A stretch of DNA of 64,000 nt from Schauerella fraxinea (GCA_030849945.1 JAVDKK010000003.1:558001-622000), one strand, 5' to 3'; numbered from the stretch's first letter, positions 42,699 to 51,518 are shown. Notes: generated from the sequence alone by a model not told the origin. A program made the numbers and translations.

Positions 42699-43400
42699 AT
42701 GTCGCTCAAATTCAGATTGCCCGCCGCCGCCGCATTGTCGATGGCCTTGTTTGCCGGAGCGGCAGGCGCGGCCGACACCACCGCCGCCTTTACATTGCCG
42801 CCGCTGCCCTATGCGGCCAACGCGCTCGAGCCGGCAATCGATGCGCAAACGATGACGTTGCATCACGATAAGCATCATCAGGCTTACGTCGATAATCTCA
42901 ACGGCAAAGTGAAGGATTTCCCTGCGCTGCAGGGCGCCAAGATCGAAACCGTGATGGCACAAGTGTCGAAGTATGACGCTGCCGTTCGTAATAACGGGGG
43001 CGGCCACTATAACCACAGCCTGTTCTGGACCATCATGGCGCCGGTCGATAAGGGCGGCAAACCAGGTGCGGCGCTGCAAAAGCGGATCGCCCAGGATTTC
43101 AAGTCGCAAGACGAGATGGTCAAGCAATTCAGCGAGATGGCGGGCAAGAATTTTGGCTCGGGCTGGACGTGGTTGATCGTGAAGCCGGATGGCAAGCTCG
43201 CCATTACCAATACCCCCAATCAAGATAATCCGCTGATGGACGTGGTGCAGGAAAAGGGCACGCCCATTTTGGCGCTCGATACCTGGGAACACGCCTACTA
43301 TCTGAAGTATCAGAACAAGCGGCCCGAGTACGTCAAGGCCTTCTGGTCAGTCGTGAATTGGAACGAAGTCACGAAGCGCTACGATCAGGCTGCGAAGTAA
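42699..43400 (+). CDS. Exported Mn-type superoxide dismutase
   Basis: A 233-residue Fe/Mn-family SOD with a clear Sec signal peptide (cleavage near AAGAADTT), so it should act in the periplasm. Metal ligands are His55, His106, Asp194 and His198 (LDTWEHAYYL). GGGHYNHSLFW and Gln175 in NQDNPLM follow the manganese-SOD pattern (Gly instead of Gln at the iron-type site, Gln in the later loop). An iron or cambialistic enzyme cannot be excluded. AGGA precedes the ATG. It is a stand-alone gene. Confidence 0.92.
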   Translation: MSLKFRLPAAAALSMALFAGAAGAADTTAAFTLPPLPYAANALEPAIDAQTMTLHHDKHHQAYVDNLNGKVKDFPALQGAKIETVMAQVSKYDAAVRNNGGGHYNHSLFWTIMAPVDKGGKPGAALQKRIAQDFKSQDEMVKQFSEMAGKNFGSGWTWLIVKPDGKLAITNTPNQDNPLMDVVQEKGTPILALDTWEHAYYLKYQNKRPEYVKAFWSVVNWNEVTKRYDQAAK

Positions 43401-43498
43401 GCGGGCCATCGGCCTCCTAGCTGAGGGGGCCTTTGGCTACCATGCGTGAAGCCGGGCCATCATAGCGTTGCGGGACGTCGACGATGGCCTATAGCAAC

Positions 43499-43540
43499 GC
43501 ATGAAACACAAGGCATGAAACACCGCGCATGAAACGTTGT
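43499..43540. repeat. Three tandem 14-bp units
   Basis: Three 14-base units beginning GCATGAAAC (43499, 43513, 43527) lie in the 213-base spacer after the SOD gene and before the small unknown gene. Confidence 0.82.
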
Positions 43541-43613
43541 ACGGCACGCGCATGCAATGATTTCAAGCACTGCGGTTCGTGCACCAGGGTTCACCTGCAA
43601 AAAGGAGCACGCA

Positions 43614-43829
43614 ATGACAATTACTAACACCGTCGACGGCGTCACTTATACGTTGCTCATTCAAGAACGAGGCGACGATACCTTCTCATGGAAAATCGCG
43701 GCCAACGATGCCGATGGCCGCGAGAGCAAGCGCGACGAGCGCGATACCGATATTCCCTTCGAGACCGCGGCCGATGCCGAAATGGCAGGCCGCGAGGCGA
43801 TGGACGCCCTCGTCAAGGGCGACCTGTAA
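43614..43829 (+). CDS. 71-residue unknown acidic protein
   Basis: Not recognised. The sequence is highly charged with a predicted beta-rich start (TITNTVDGVTYTLLIQERGDDTFSWKIAAND) and a C-terminal helix (TAADAEMAGREAMDALVKGDL). A strong ribosome site, AAAGGAGCACGCA, before the ATG and a codon pattern like neighbouring genes support real coding. It ends two bases before the convergent membrane-anchored unknown gene. A cytoplasmic location is likely because no signal is seen. Confidence 0.7.
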   Translation: MTITNTVDGVTYTLLIQERGDDTFSWKIAANDADGRESKRDERDTDIPFETAADAEMAGREAMDALVKGDL

Positions 43830-43831
43830 GC

Positions 43832-44788
43832 TCAGCGGATCTCGGTATTCAGATCGAACATGTCTGGGCCGCGATAGCGTTTGATGGTCTGGGCAAGTTC
43901 GCCGTCTGCCAATAAGCTGTCGGCGTCATTTTTGCGAATCAGCCAGAAGTTGATCGCCGAAAGATCCACTAAAAACTCTTTGCACTGGGTTCGGGCGTCG
44001 ATCATCGAGCCGGCCGCACTGCGCAGTACCTGCGCCAGCATACGACCGGGATGCTCATAGATGTGGCCGATGAAGTTGGCCAGCACGCGTTTGATCAACG
44101 CATCGTTCAGGTCGACATTACCGTTTGCCAGGCCGGCCCAATACACCGCTTCCTGGCCATCGGGAATGAAGGTGTTTACCCACGCCTGGTAATCGCGGTC
44201 GTGCAGGATAGAGAAAGCGCGGCGATACAGAATCTCCGGATCGCTGGCTTCGAAGCTGTGCTCCTTCGTATACGCCAGCAAGCCGTCGAGTTCGCTGATC
44301 AATGCGCGATGGTTGGCATTGATCTGGTTGTACTTGTCGATCAGCTTGCTCAATGCGGCACGAAACATCAGCACCTGATTGCGGCCGCCTTCGATACTGT
44401 CGAGCAACGGATAGATCTGATATTTGTGGGCGTGAATGTGATCGATATATTGGCTGATCGCATCCGACGTCGTGTCCATCTGTTTGAACGCGCGTTCAAA
44501 CAGTTCGGGCCGGCGCTGATAGAGCTGTTCGAGCTCGGCGGTATCGCGGCCGATCAGATTATCGACCTTCTGAAAATTGCCGACGATGTCGCGGATGAAG
44601 AAGCTCGAGAGCGTATGGATTGTGTCCTGAAATTTCTCAACCGACACCGCACGAACGGTGTCGTCCAGTTGCTGCCGCTTGGCCTGCTTCTGCTTTTTGC
44701 GCTGGTCGTACAAAAAGGTGGCAGCGGAGGCAACGATGGCCAAACTCGTGGCGACATCGATGCCGATCTGGACGGAATTCAACTCCAT
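43832..44788 (-). CDS. Membrane-anchored helical protein of unknown function
   Basis: A 318-residue protein with one N-terminal membrane segment (about residues 10-27, DVATSLAIVASAATFLY), a basic stop-transfer (DQRKKQKQAKRQQ) and a long helical cytoplasmic domain with coiled-coil-like stretches (about 70-180). The C-terminal half contains NFIGHIYEHPGRMLAQVLRSAAGSMIDARTQCKEFL. No family was recognised. The ATG at 44788 has GAGAGGAAAGC before it. The gene stands alone, convergent with the 71-residue protein gene. Confidence 0.8.
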   Translation of the reverse strand: MELNSVQIGIDVATSLAIVASAATFLYDQRKKQKQAKRQQLDDTVRAVSVEKFQDTIHTLSSFFIRDIVGNFQKVDNLIGRDTAELEQLYQRRPELFERAFKQMDTTSDAISQYIDHIHAHKYQIYPLLDSIEGGRNQVLMFRAALSKLIDKYNQINANHRALISELDGLLAYTKEHSFEASDPEILYRRAFSILHDRDYQAWVNTFIPDGQEAVYWAGLANGNVDLNDALIKRVLANFIGHIYEHPGRMLAQVLRSAAGSMIDARTQCKEFLVDLSAINFWLIRKNDADSLLADGELAQTIKRYRGPDMFDLNTEIR

Positions 44789-44995
44789 GCTTTCCTCTCG
44801 ATCCCGCGACAACAGCGCGGAGTGCGCTGCCCGCCTCGGGGCCGCTATTCTAATGTCCAATTGTGTCGTTTGAAGACTGAATAGAACATTTATCGAGAGC
44901 GGCCCGCTTGGGCCGACCAAAGCACCGCTCGGGCTTTTTGTTCATCGCGGTGTCACAGCACAGTGGTGAGTGCGCACCCTGGCACCGCGACGCGT

Positions 44996-46795
44996 CTATC
45001 GTCCCGCCGCGTACGCTTGCATGAGCCGCGGATTGGCAGCGGCGTGCAACATGCCGTCCGCGTCGCGGGATGCTGCCGTCAAGCGGCCCACCGACCAGGC
45101 AGGCACTTCTTCGATGTCGTGACCGCGTGCGCGCAAGGCATCGATCGTTTCGCGGCCCGCGCTGGCCTCGATCGCCAGGTGACCCGGCTTACGGTCGCGC
45201 GGATAGAACGAACTGGGGAAGTGCTGCGTATGCGACATCGGCATGTCGATCGCTTCCTGCAGGTTCGCACCGTGATGCACATGACGCAAAAACATCATCA
45301 TTTGCCACTGTTCCTGTTGGTCGCCTCCCGGCGTGCCGAACACCATATAGGGCTGGTCGCCGCGCATCGCGAGCGAGGGCGTGAGGGTGGTGCGGGGCCG
45401 TTTGTTCGGGGCCAGGGTGCACGGCAAGCCGTCCTCGAGCCAGAACATCTGTGCGCGCGTGTTCAGCCCGAATCCGAGCGCAGGAATAACCGGCGACGAC
45501 TGGAACCAGCCGCCCGAGGGTGTAGCCGACACCATATTGCCCCAGCGGTCGATTACGTCCACATGGGTCGTGTCGCCCCGTTTGGCGCTCGCCCGCATGT
45601 CGGCAAGCGTGGGTTCGTTGGTGGGGGCGCCAGGCTTGGTGACGGGCGAGAGGCGGCCAAGCGTTTCCATGACGCGGTCCACCTGTGCCTCGAAGCCGGT
45701 AAGACGGCCGGGCGCCAGATCGTGCGATGCGCGCTCGGTCATCCGGCTGCGACGCAAGTCGTTGTACGCATCGGAGAGCAACGTCTCCAGCGGCACATCC
45801 ACAAAGTTGGGATCGCCGTAGTACGCCTCGCGGTCGGCGAACGCGAGCTTCATTGCCTCGGTCACCGTGTGATAGAAATGATCGCTGTTTGGGCCACCGG
45901 TGGTCAGGTCGAACGGCTTGAGCAAGGCGAGTGTTTGCAGAAACGCCGGCCCCTGGCTCCAGGCGCCGGCCTTGGCGACCGTGTGGCCGTGATAGGTGTA
46001 TTGCACGGGCGCTTCATAGGTTGCCGACCACCGGGCCATGTCGTCGGCGGTCAGCACGCCGCGATGGGCACCGCCGCTCTCGTCGGGGACCTCGGTGTTG
46101 CGGCAGAACGCGTCGATGGCTTCAGCGACGAAGCCGCGATAGAAGGCATCGCGCGCCGCTTCGATCTGGCGTCCGCGATCCGCGCCCGCGCTTTCCGCTT
46201 CCTGCAGGATACGGCGCCACGTTTGCGCGAGTCCGGGATTCTTGAAGAGTTTGCGAGCTTCGGGCAACACGCCGCCCGGCACGTACACCTGAGCCGTGGT
46301 CGGCCACTTGGTTTCGAAAAAATCCTTCAGGCCGGCAATCGTATTGGCGATGCGCGGCATTAAGGGATGGCCGTTTTCGGCGTAGTGAATGGCGGGTTCG
46401 AGTACATCGCGCACGCGCATCGTGCCGTGGTCGCGCAGCATGAGCATCCAGGCGTCGAACGAGCCGGGCACCACGGCCGCGAGCAGGCCGTTACCAGGAA
46501 TCATCGACAATCCCTCGCGCCGATAGCGTTCGAGCGTGGCGGCAGCCGGCGTGGTGCCCTGGCCGCACAGCACTTCAACACGCTTGGTGCGCGCCGAATA
46601 GAACACGGCAGGCACCTCGCCGGCCGGGCCGACCAGGTGCGGTTCCACCACCTGCAGCATGAAGCCGCTGGTGACGCAGGCGTCGAAGGCATTGCCGCCC
46701 CGCTCCAGAATGGCCATGCCGCAGGCGGTGGCCAACCAGTGCGTGGAGGTAACCACGCCAAACGTACCCAGAATTTCAGGACGAGTGGTGAACAT
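44996..46795 (-). CDS. Gamma-glutamyltransferase-family (YwrD-like) Ntn hydrolase
   Basis: A 599-residue member of the gamma-glutamyltranspeptidase family. The expected self-cleavage and nucleophile Thr409 lies in RGDTTHVDVIDRWGNMVSATPS, and the oxyanion-loop equivalent in FGTPGGDQQEQWQ. The N-terminal half includes GMAILERGGNAFDACVTSGFML. No signal peptide is seen, so it is likely cytoplasmic, as proposed for YwrD-like members, which hydrolyse gamma-glutamyl compounds or unknown amides. It lies nine bases downstream of a peptide-binding protein gene on the same strand, suggesting that it processes an imported peptide. Confidence 0.9.
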   Translation of the reverse strand: MFTTRPEILGTFGVVTSTHWLATACGMAILERGGNAFDACVTSGFMLQVVEPHLVGPAGEVPAVFYSARTKRVEVLCGQGTTPAAATLERYRREGLSMIPGNGLLAAVVPGSFDAWMLMLRDHGTMRVRDVLEPAIHYAENGHPLMPRIANTIAGLKDFFETKWPTTAQVYVPGGVLPEARKLFKNPGLAQTWRRILQEAESAGADRGRQIEAARDAFYRGFVAEAIDAFCRNTEVPDESGGAHRGVLTADDMARWSATYEAPVQYTYHGHTVAKAGAWSQGPAFLQTLALLKPFDLTTGGPNSDHFYHTVTEAMKLAFADREAYYGDPNFVDVPLETLLSDAYNDLRRSRMTERASHDLAPGRLTGFEAQVDRVMETLGRLSPVTKPGAPTNEPTLADMRASAKRGDTTHVDVIDRWGNMVSATPSGGWFQSSPVIPALGFGLNTRAQMFWLEDGLPCTLAPNKRPRTTLTPSLAMRGDQPYMVFGTPGGDQQEQWQMMMFLRHVHHGANLQEAIDMPMSHTQHFPSSFYPRDRKPGHLAIEASAGRETIDALRARGHDIEEVPAWSVGRLTAASRDADGMLHAAANPRLMQAYAAGR

Positions 46796-46804
46796 GCCGG
46801 CTCC

Positions 46805-48310
46805 TTACGACTTGGCGCGTTGAACGTCCTTCAGGCGGATCAAGCCGTCGGGATAAGGAACGAAGCCGTTGATTTTCTTCTGCGTGCCGAAGGTGTAGGG
46901 CAGGTAGTAGAGATAAACGATCGGGCGTTCGTCGGCCATGATGGCCAGGAACTGCGTGTACAACGCGCGACGCTTGGCTTCATCGGGTTCGGCACGCGCC
47001 TCGTCGAGCAGGCGATCGGCTTCGGCGTTCGAGAACTTGCCGTCGTTCAGGCTGCCTTTGGTGCTGGCGTACTGGTGAATGTTGCCGCTCGGATCGACTC
47101 GGCCCGACCAGCCGCTTTGTCCGATCTGGAAGTCGCCGCGCGCAAGGCTCGATTGGAGCGCCGCGAACTCGACCGGTCGCAACGAGATATCGAAACCGGC
47201 TTCGGCGCCCATGGCTTGAATCAGCTCATACACCTGTTGCATGACCGTGTTGTTGCCGAAAGTGATCTCGATCTTCACACGATCCACGCCGGCTTCTTTC
47301 AGCAGGGCTTTTGCGCGGGCCACATCGCGACCGCGACGTTCGGCGGTCTTGTCGAATGCGAAGCTGGCCGGCGGGAAGGGTTGATAGGCCGGTTGGAACA
47401 AGCCTTCGCCCACCACTTGATTCAGCACATCGCGATCGATGGCCAAGTCGAGCGCCTGACGCACGCGTTTGTCCTTGGCCGCTGGGCCATCGGCACGGGC
47501 GCCGTTGGCGAGGTTGAACGTAAAGGCCTGGAAACCCAAACCGGTGACCGGCGCCCAGGTCAGGTTGGCGTCCGACTTCACGGCTTGCGCATCGCTGGGT
47601 GCGACGCGTTCGATGATGTCGAGATCGCCCGAACGCAGATTGTTCAACCGTACCGTCGAGTCCGGAATCGGCGTAAACACCACGCGGTCAAAGTTGTAGT
47701 GCGAGGCGTCGTAATACTTGGCGAACTTATCCAGCACGATGCGATCGTTCTGCACGCGCTCGGTGAACTTGTACGGGCCGGAACACACCGGTTTCGCGTT
47801 GGGATCCTTATCGAACGAGGCGGGCGAGATCATCATGCCGGCACGGTCCGACAACTGTGAGAGCAACGATGCATCGGGGCCGGTCAGGCGGACGACCACG
47901 GTGTGCGCATCGGGCGCGTCTACGCTGGCCACGCTCGCGAGCTCGCTCTTGCGATTGCTGTCGGCCAACGTACGGGCGCGATCAAGGTTGGCTTTGACTG
48001 AGGCAGCATCGATCGCCACACCGTCGTGATAGACCGCATCGGTACGCAGTTTGAAGGTCAGCGTCTTGTTGCCGTCCGACCAGGCCCACGATTGCGCCAA
48101 CTGAGGCACAATTTTGAGCTCGGGGGTGATCTCGACCAACTTATCGCAAAGGGATGCGAACACGATGCGACCGACGAAGGTGCGTGCACGCGCCGGATCG
48201 AGCACGTCGGGATCGTCTTGCAGGCCAATTCGTAGCGTGGATGTTTGAGCAACCGCGGCGGTGCTGCACGCGAGCGCTGCCAGGGTCAGGGCGAGGGTCA
48301 ATCTACGCAT
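46805..48310 (-). CDS. Periplasmic peptide/nickel-type ABC substrate-binding protein
   Basis: A 501-residue extracellular solute-binding protein of family 5 (DppA/OppA/GsiB). The signal peptide ends AAVAQTSTLRIG. Typical segments are RIGLQDDPDVLDPARARTFVGRIVFASLCDKLVEI, LTFKLRTDAVYHDGVAIDAASVKANLDRA and QALDLAIDRDVLNQVVGEG. GGAG nine bases before the ATG at 48310 fixes the start. No permease or ATPase genes adjoin it; the only partner is the gamma-glutamyltransferase-like gene, nine bases downstream. Glutathione or gamma-glutamyl peptides are a plausible ligand, by context only. Confidence 0.9.
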   Translation of the reverse strand: MRRLTLALTLAALACSTAAVAQTSTLRIGLQDDPDVLDPARARTFVGRIVFASLCDKLVEITPELKIVPQLAQSWAWSDGNKTLTFKLRTDAVYHDGVAIDAASVKANLDRARTLADSNRKSELASVASVDAPDAHTVVVRLTGPDASLLSQLSDRAGMMISPASFDKDPNAKPVCSGPYKFTERVQNDRIVLDKFAKYYDASHYNFDRVVFTPIPDSTVRLNNLRSGDLDIIERVAPSDAQAVKSDANLTWAPVTGLGFQAFTFNLANGARADGPAAKDKRVRQALDLAIDRDVLNQVVGEGLFQPAYQPFPPASFAFDKTAERRGRDVARAKALLKEAGVDRVKIEITFGNNTVMQQVYELIQAMGAEAGFDISLRPVEFAALQSSLARGDFQIGQSGWSGRVDPSGNIHQYASTKGSLNDGKFSNAEADRLLDEARAEPDEAKRRALYTQFLAIMADERPIVYLYYLPYTFGTQKKINGFVPYPDGLIRLKDVQRAKS

Positions 48311-48933
48311 GGGAAATCGTCTCCGGAATCGCATTCAAAGGGCGGCGCACAGATGCGAACCGCCGTCATAAAACTGACGGCCATTGTAAGACTCTGGTGG
48401 CGGGAGATGTGCGGTCGATGTGGTCAATCCGATGCCATCGCAAGGGGCTGGATTATTCCGACCGCTATGCAATACGCGCGTTGTGCACTGAAGACGACGT
48501 CATGTGACGCGATTTGCGCACAATGCACTCGGAGGCCGCTGTGCCGCTGCGTCGCGTCGATGCACCATCGCCAGGGTGGTGGTTGCTCTGGCGCAACAAA
48601 TCCACAACGCACGTTTATCTTGCATGAGTGAATCGGTTAATCAAAGCCCAATGGCCGAAGCGCGAAGCTGACACGCGGATTACTAAATCGCTACGAAAAA
48701 GAATATTCGGAAAATACGGCTACAGCAGAAATCATATTTTCCAAAATTTCCGATGTTGAGTCGTAAATGCATTCGTCGCGCATTCGTAAGACCAGATTAA
48801 TCGGTATTTACGATAATGAAACATCGCGAGAAATCATGATACTTTTGCTGAGTACTTGGACTTACCGCACCCGGCGCCGATCGCAGCGGCATCGGATCTA
48901 CGCAGCCCGTTTATTTTTTTCCAGGAGACGTCC
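48311..48933. other. 623-base spacer, partly AT-rich, no supported gene
   Basis: The first half has average GC and only weak readings antisense to the binding protein or without ribosome sites. The part at about 48680-48850 is clearly AT-rich for this genome and contains GGAAAAT (48709-48715) and ATTTTCC (48736-48742) as an inverted pair. It probably holds the promoters of the divergent binding-protein and receptor genes. No sigma-28 consensus was found. Confidence 0.55.
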
Positions 48934-50328
48934 ATGGGACGGTTCTCATTCAGTGGGCTTTTTGGGATTGGTCGCCGTCAGCGGCAAGCCGAGATAATCG
49001 GCCAGCTTGCCGCAATTAATCGTGCGCAAGCCGTGATCGAGTTTGATCTTGAGGGGCATGTGCTCATGGCCAATCAAAATTTCCTCGATACGATGGGATA
49101 TGCGTTGGACGAGGTCGTGGGTGCGCATCATCAGATGTTTGTGACGCATGAGGAACGTAGCAGCCCCGCCTATCGCGATTTCTGGCATAAGCTCGGCGCC
49201 GGGCAATACGATGCCGGGCGTTATTTGCGCGTGGCCAAGGACGGTCGCGAGGTGTGGCTGCAGGCGACCTACAACCCGATCCTGGATCACACGGGCGAGC
49301 CCATCAAAATCGTCAAATACGCCACCGACATTACCGCCCAGGAACGGCGCGATGCCGATGTCCGCGGTCAATTGGAGGCGATCGGCAAAGTGCAGGCAAT
49401 CATCGAGTTCGAACTCGACGGCACCGTCATCTGGGCCAACGATCTCTTTTTAAGTTCGCTGGGCTATACACAAGACGAGGTCGTCGGCCGCCATCACAGC
49501 ATGTTCGTGCAGCCTGAAGACCGTCAGTCCGCGCTGTATCGGCAGTTCTGGGAAAAGCTTGCCATGGGATGCAATGATTCCGGACAGTATTTGCGTATCG
49601 GCAAGCATGGCCGGCAAGTGTGGATCGAGGCGAGCTACAACCCGATTTTCGATGCCTCGGGGCGGCCGTTCAAAGTCGTGAAATATGCGACTGATATCAC
49701 GCGGCGGTTTACTGCGGCGCAGGCGCTGCGTGGTGCGGTCGTGGGCCTTACTGAAAACGCCGATCGCGCCTCGCAAGCGGATTTGCTCGCCCGTGAGGCA
49801 TGTGGCGTGGCCGAGCAGGGCGGTCGTACAGTCGATGATGTGGTGAGCGCCATGCAGGCCATCACCAGCAATTCGCGACGTATCTCCGAAATCGTCGGCG
49901 TCGTCGACACCATTGCATTTCAAACCAATATTCTTGCGCTGAATGCCGCGGTCGAAGCGGCGCGCGCCGGTTCGCACGGCAAGGGATTTGCCGTCGTGGC
50001 CACGGAAGTGCGCAATCTGGCGCAAAGCAGTGCGTCGGCCGCGCGTGAAATCAAATCGCTGATCGCTACCTCGGTATCGGAAATCGATCGCGGTGCCGGT
50101 CTGGTGCAAACGGCAGGCACGACCATGCAGGATATTCTTGTGTCGTCGCGCCGGGTCACCGAAATCATGGCCGAAGTCGTGGCGGTATCGCTGGCGCAGT
50201 CCCATACGCTGGGCGATGTGACTGACGATATAACGGAAAGCACGCTCAAACGTGCCGATGCACGGTTGCGACCACCGCCGCCCACCCGCACAAAGTCAGT
50301 ATCGGCAGCGCGTTTGACGCTGCATTGA
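48934..50328 (+). CDS. Soluble PAS-PAS methyl-accepting chemotaxis protein
   Basis: A 464-residue receptor without membrane segments. Two related PAS domains (about 20-140 and 145-265) share the motifs NQNFLDTMGYALDEVVGAHHQMFV and NDLFLSSLGYTQDEVVGRHHSMFV. They are followed by a methyl-accepting signalling domain (about 300-425) with the kinase-contact tip VDTIAFQTNILALNAAVEAARAG. No HAMP or ligand-binding periplasmic domain is present. CCAGGAGACGTCC precedes the ATG. A cytoplasmic redox or energy sensor is likely, by analogy with Aer-type receptors; the PAS cofactor is not known. Confidence 0.9.
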   Translation: MGRFSFSGLFGIGRRQRQAEIIGQLAAINRAQAVIEFDLEGHVLMANQNFLDTMGYALDEVVGAHHQMFVTHEERSSPAYRDFWHKLGAGQYDAGRYLRVAKDGREVWLQATYNPILDHTGEPIKIVKYATDITAQERRDADVRGQLEAIGKVQAIIEFELDGTVIWANDLFLSSLGYTQDEVVGRHHSMFVQPEDRQSALYRQFWEKLAMGCNDSGQYLRIGKHGRQVWIEASYNPIFDASGRPFKVVKYATDITRRFTAAQALRGAVVGLTENADRASQADLLAREACGVAEQGGRTVDDVVSAMQAITSNSRRISEIVGVVDTIAFQTNILALNAAVEAARAGSHGKGFAVVATEVRNLAQSSASAAREIKSLIATSVSEIDRGAGLVQTAGTTMQDILVSSRRVTEIMAEVVAVSLAQSHTLGDVTDDITESTLKRADARLRPPPPTRTKSVSAARLTLH

Positions 50329-50403
50329 ACTAATCCTTTAAGGCATGCAGACGCCCGAATAGCCCTGGGCTACCCTGTGCACTCTGCATGGGGGTGCAAC
50401 AAT

Positions 50404-50862
50404 ATGGAAAAGGTCGACCTTTCCAAACTCGGCGCTGAAGAATTCGAAAAATTAGTGCGCTGGTGTCAGCGTTATTTTCGCTGGAAACTTGCAAGGCTCA
50501 GGCAGGCTCAGCGGCCCGGGCTGCGCGATTATGAATTCGCTTTCGAGACCACGTGTAATGCCTTGCTGGAAGAGGGCGTTATTGATGGGATGGGTGACGC
50601 GTTTGGCGGCATGGATCCTGAAATCGCCAAACTCTTCGTGGCTGAACTCGCCTATATCAATGCCGCAGCCAATCAATTGGGTCCGCAGCAGGGTTCCAAC
50701 GCTGATCCGGAGGCCGAAGGCAAGGCAGTCGACGTGATTCGAACCGGCAAAGATAGCCTGGACGAACTGGTGGTGGACGGTTTGCCGCCTGCGATGCGGG
50801 TGCGCGTCAGACGGCTATTGGCCATTCTGAGCGAGATCCTGTTGTTGGGCAAAATTGGCTGA
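50404..50862 (+). CDS. 152-residue helical protein of unknown function
   Basis: Not recognised. It is mostly helical, starting MEKVDLSKLGAEEFEKLVRWCQRYFRWKLARLRQAQRPG, with an acidic central loop (GSNADPEAEGKAVD) and a hydrophobic end (LLAILSEILLLGKIG) that could be a packing helix. No signal is seen. It lies 75 bases after the chemotaxis receptor on the same strand; any link to it is speculative. An upstream GTG adding nine residues is possible. Confidence 0.65.
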   Translation: MEKVDLSKLGAEEFEKLVRWCQRYFRWKLARLRQAQRPGLRDYEFAFETTCNALLEEGVIDGMGDAFGGMDPEIAKLFVAELAYINAAANQLGPQQGSNADPEAEGKAVDVIRTGKDSLDELVVDGLPPAMRVRVRRLLAILSEILLLGKIG

Positions 50863-51074
50863 CGACGCGGGGCATCATAGGCACCACGTTGGGCAACACG
50901 CGTTATCAGCGGGCGGAGCAGTTGTTTTGCCGAGCCGATAAAAGAGCGGCACTGGAACTATCGGTTGAGCACCATGATTGAGCGCAGGTGATCGTGCTGC
51001 CTGTTTGTGTCGCAATAGACGCCCAACGTGGATCCGGGCTGGTCGACTCGGCAGCAGCGCAGTGCATTTCACGA

Positions 51075-51080
51075 TACAAT
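51075..51080 (+). promoter_or_regulatory. Probable -10 element of ssrA
   Basis: TACAAT ends nine bases before the tmRNA 5' end, the expected distance to the transcription start. The region 17 bases upstream does not resemble a consensus -35. Confidence 0.45.
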
Positions 51081-51089
51081 AAGCGTACT

Positions 51090-51456
51090 GGGGCCGATCC
51101 GGATTCGACGTGGGTCGCGAAACAGTGCAGGGCATGTCGAGCACCAGTACGCTCGTTAAACCACTGGAAACACTACAAACGCCAACGACGAGCGTTTCGC
51201 TCTCGCCGCTTAAGCGGTGAGCCGTAGCACTGATCTGTCTTTGGGTCAGGTGGGGTCAAACTCACAGCTACGACACTTACAAAGAATCGGGATCTAGCCG
51301 GGTCACACGCGTTAGGCCTTAAAAAGAAGTGAATCGCTGAGGGCCGGCCTGTCGGTTGGCTAAGCCCGAGGTTAAACAAAAAATAAATCGACTACGCATG
51401 TAGAACTGCCTGCAGAGGGCTCGCGGACGGGGGTTCAATTCCCCCCGGCTCCACCA
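51090..51456 (+). ncRNA. ssrA: tmRNA (ssrA)
   Basis: Transfer-messenger RNA that rescues stalled ribosomes and tags the unfinished protein for degradation. The 5' GGGGCCGATCCGGATTCGAC and the 3' end with GTTCAATTCCCCC and GGCTCCACCA form the tRNA-like domain; GGGGCCG pairs with CGGCTCC. The tag frame at 51181-51213 encodes ANDERFALAA followed by TAA, the tag known from Bordetella and relatives. The CCA is encoded. A terminator follows after 29 bases. Confidence 0.97.
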
Positions 51457-51485
51457 TTATTCCGCTTGATATCGAGTAGATATAT

Positions 51486-51518
51486 AAAAGCCAACCTTTC
51501 GAGGTTGGCTTTTTTTTA
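51486..51518 (+). terminator. Terminator of ssrA
   Basis: AAAAGCCAACCT pairs with AGGTTGGCTTTT around a TTCG loop, followed by T residues. It may also end the convergent gph-ubiG transcript. Confidence 0.88.

Noticed and set aside
44890..44940. Terminator downstream of the gamma-glutamyltransferase-like gene
   Set aside because: A GC hairpin is present (CGGCCC with GGGCCG) but the T-run is not next to the stem.
48353..48631. Cysteine-rich short plus-strand reading in the 48311-48933 spacer
   Set aside because: No ribosome site, no family resemblance, and its longer versions run antisense through the binding-protein gene.
48780..48933. Possible sigma-28 flagellar promoter before the chemotaxis receptor
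   Set aside because: GCCGAT- and ACGATAA-like pieces occur but without a TAAA element at the required spacing.
51173..51379. Minus-strand reading over ssrA
   Set aside because: It overlaps the tmRNA body, whose structure and tag are unmistakable.
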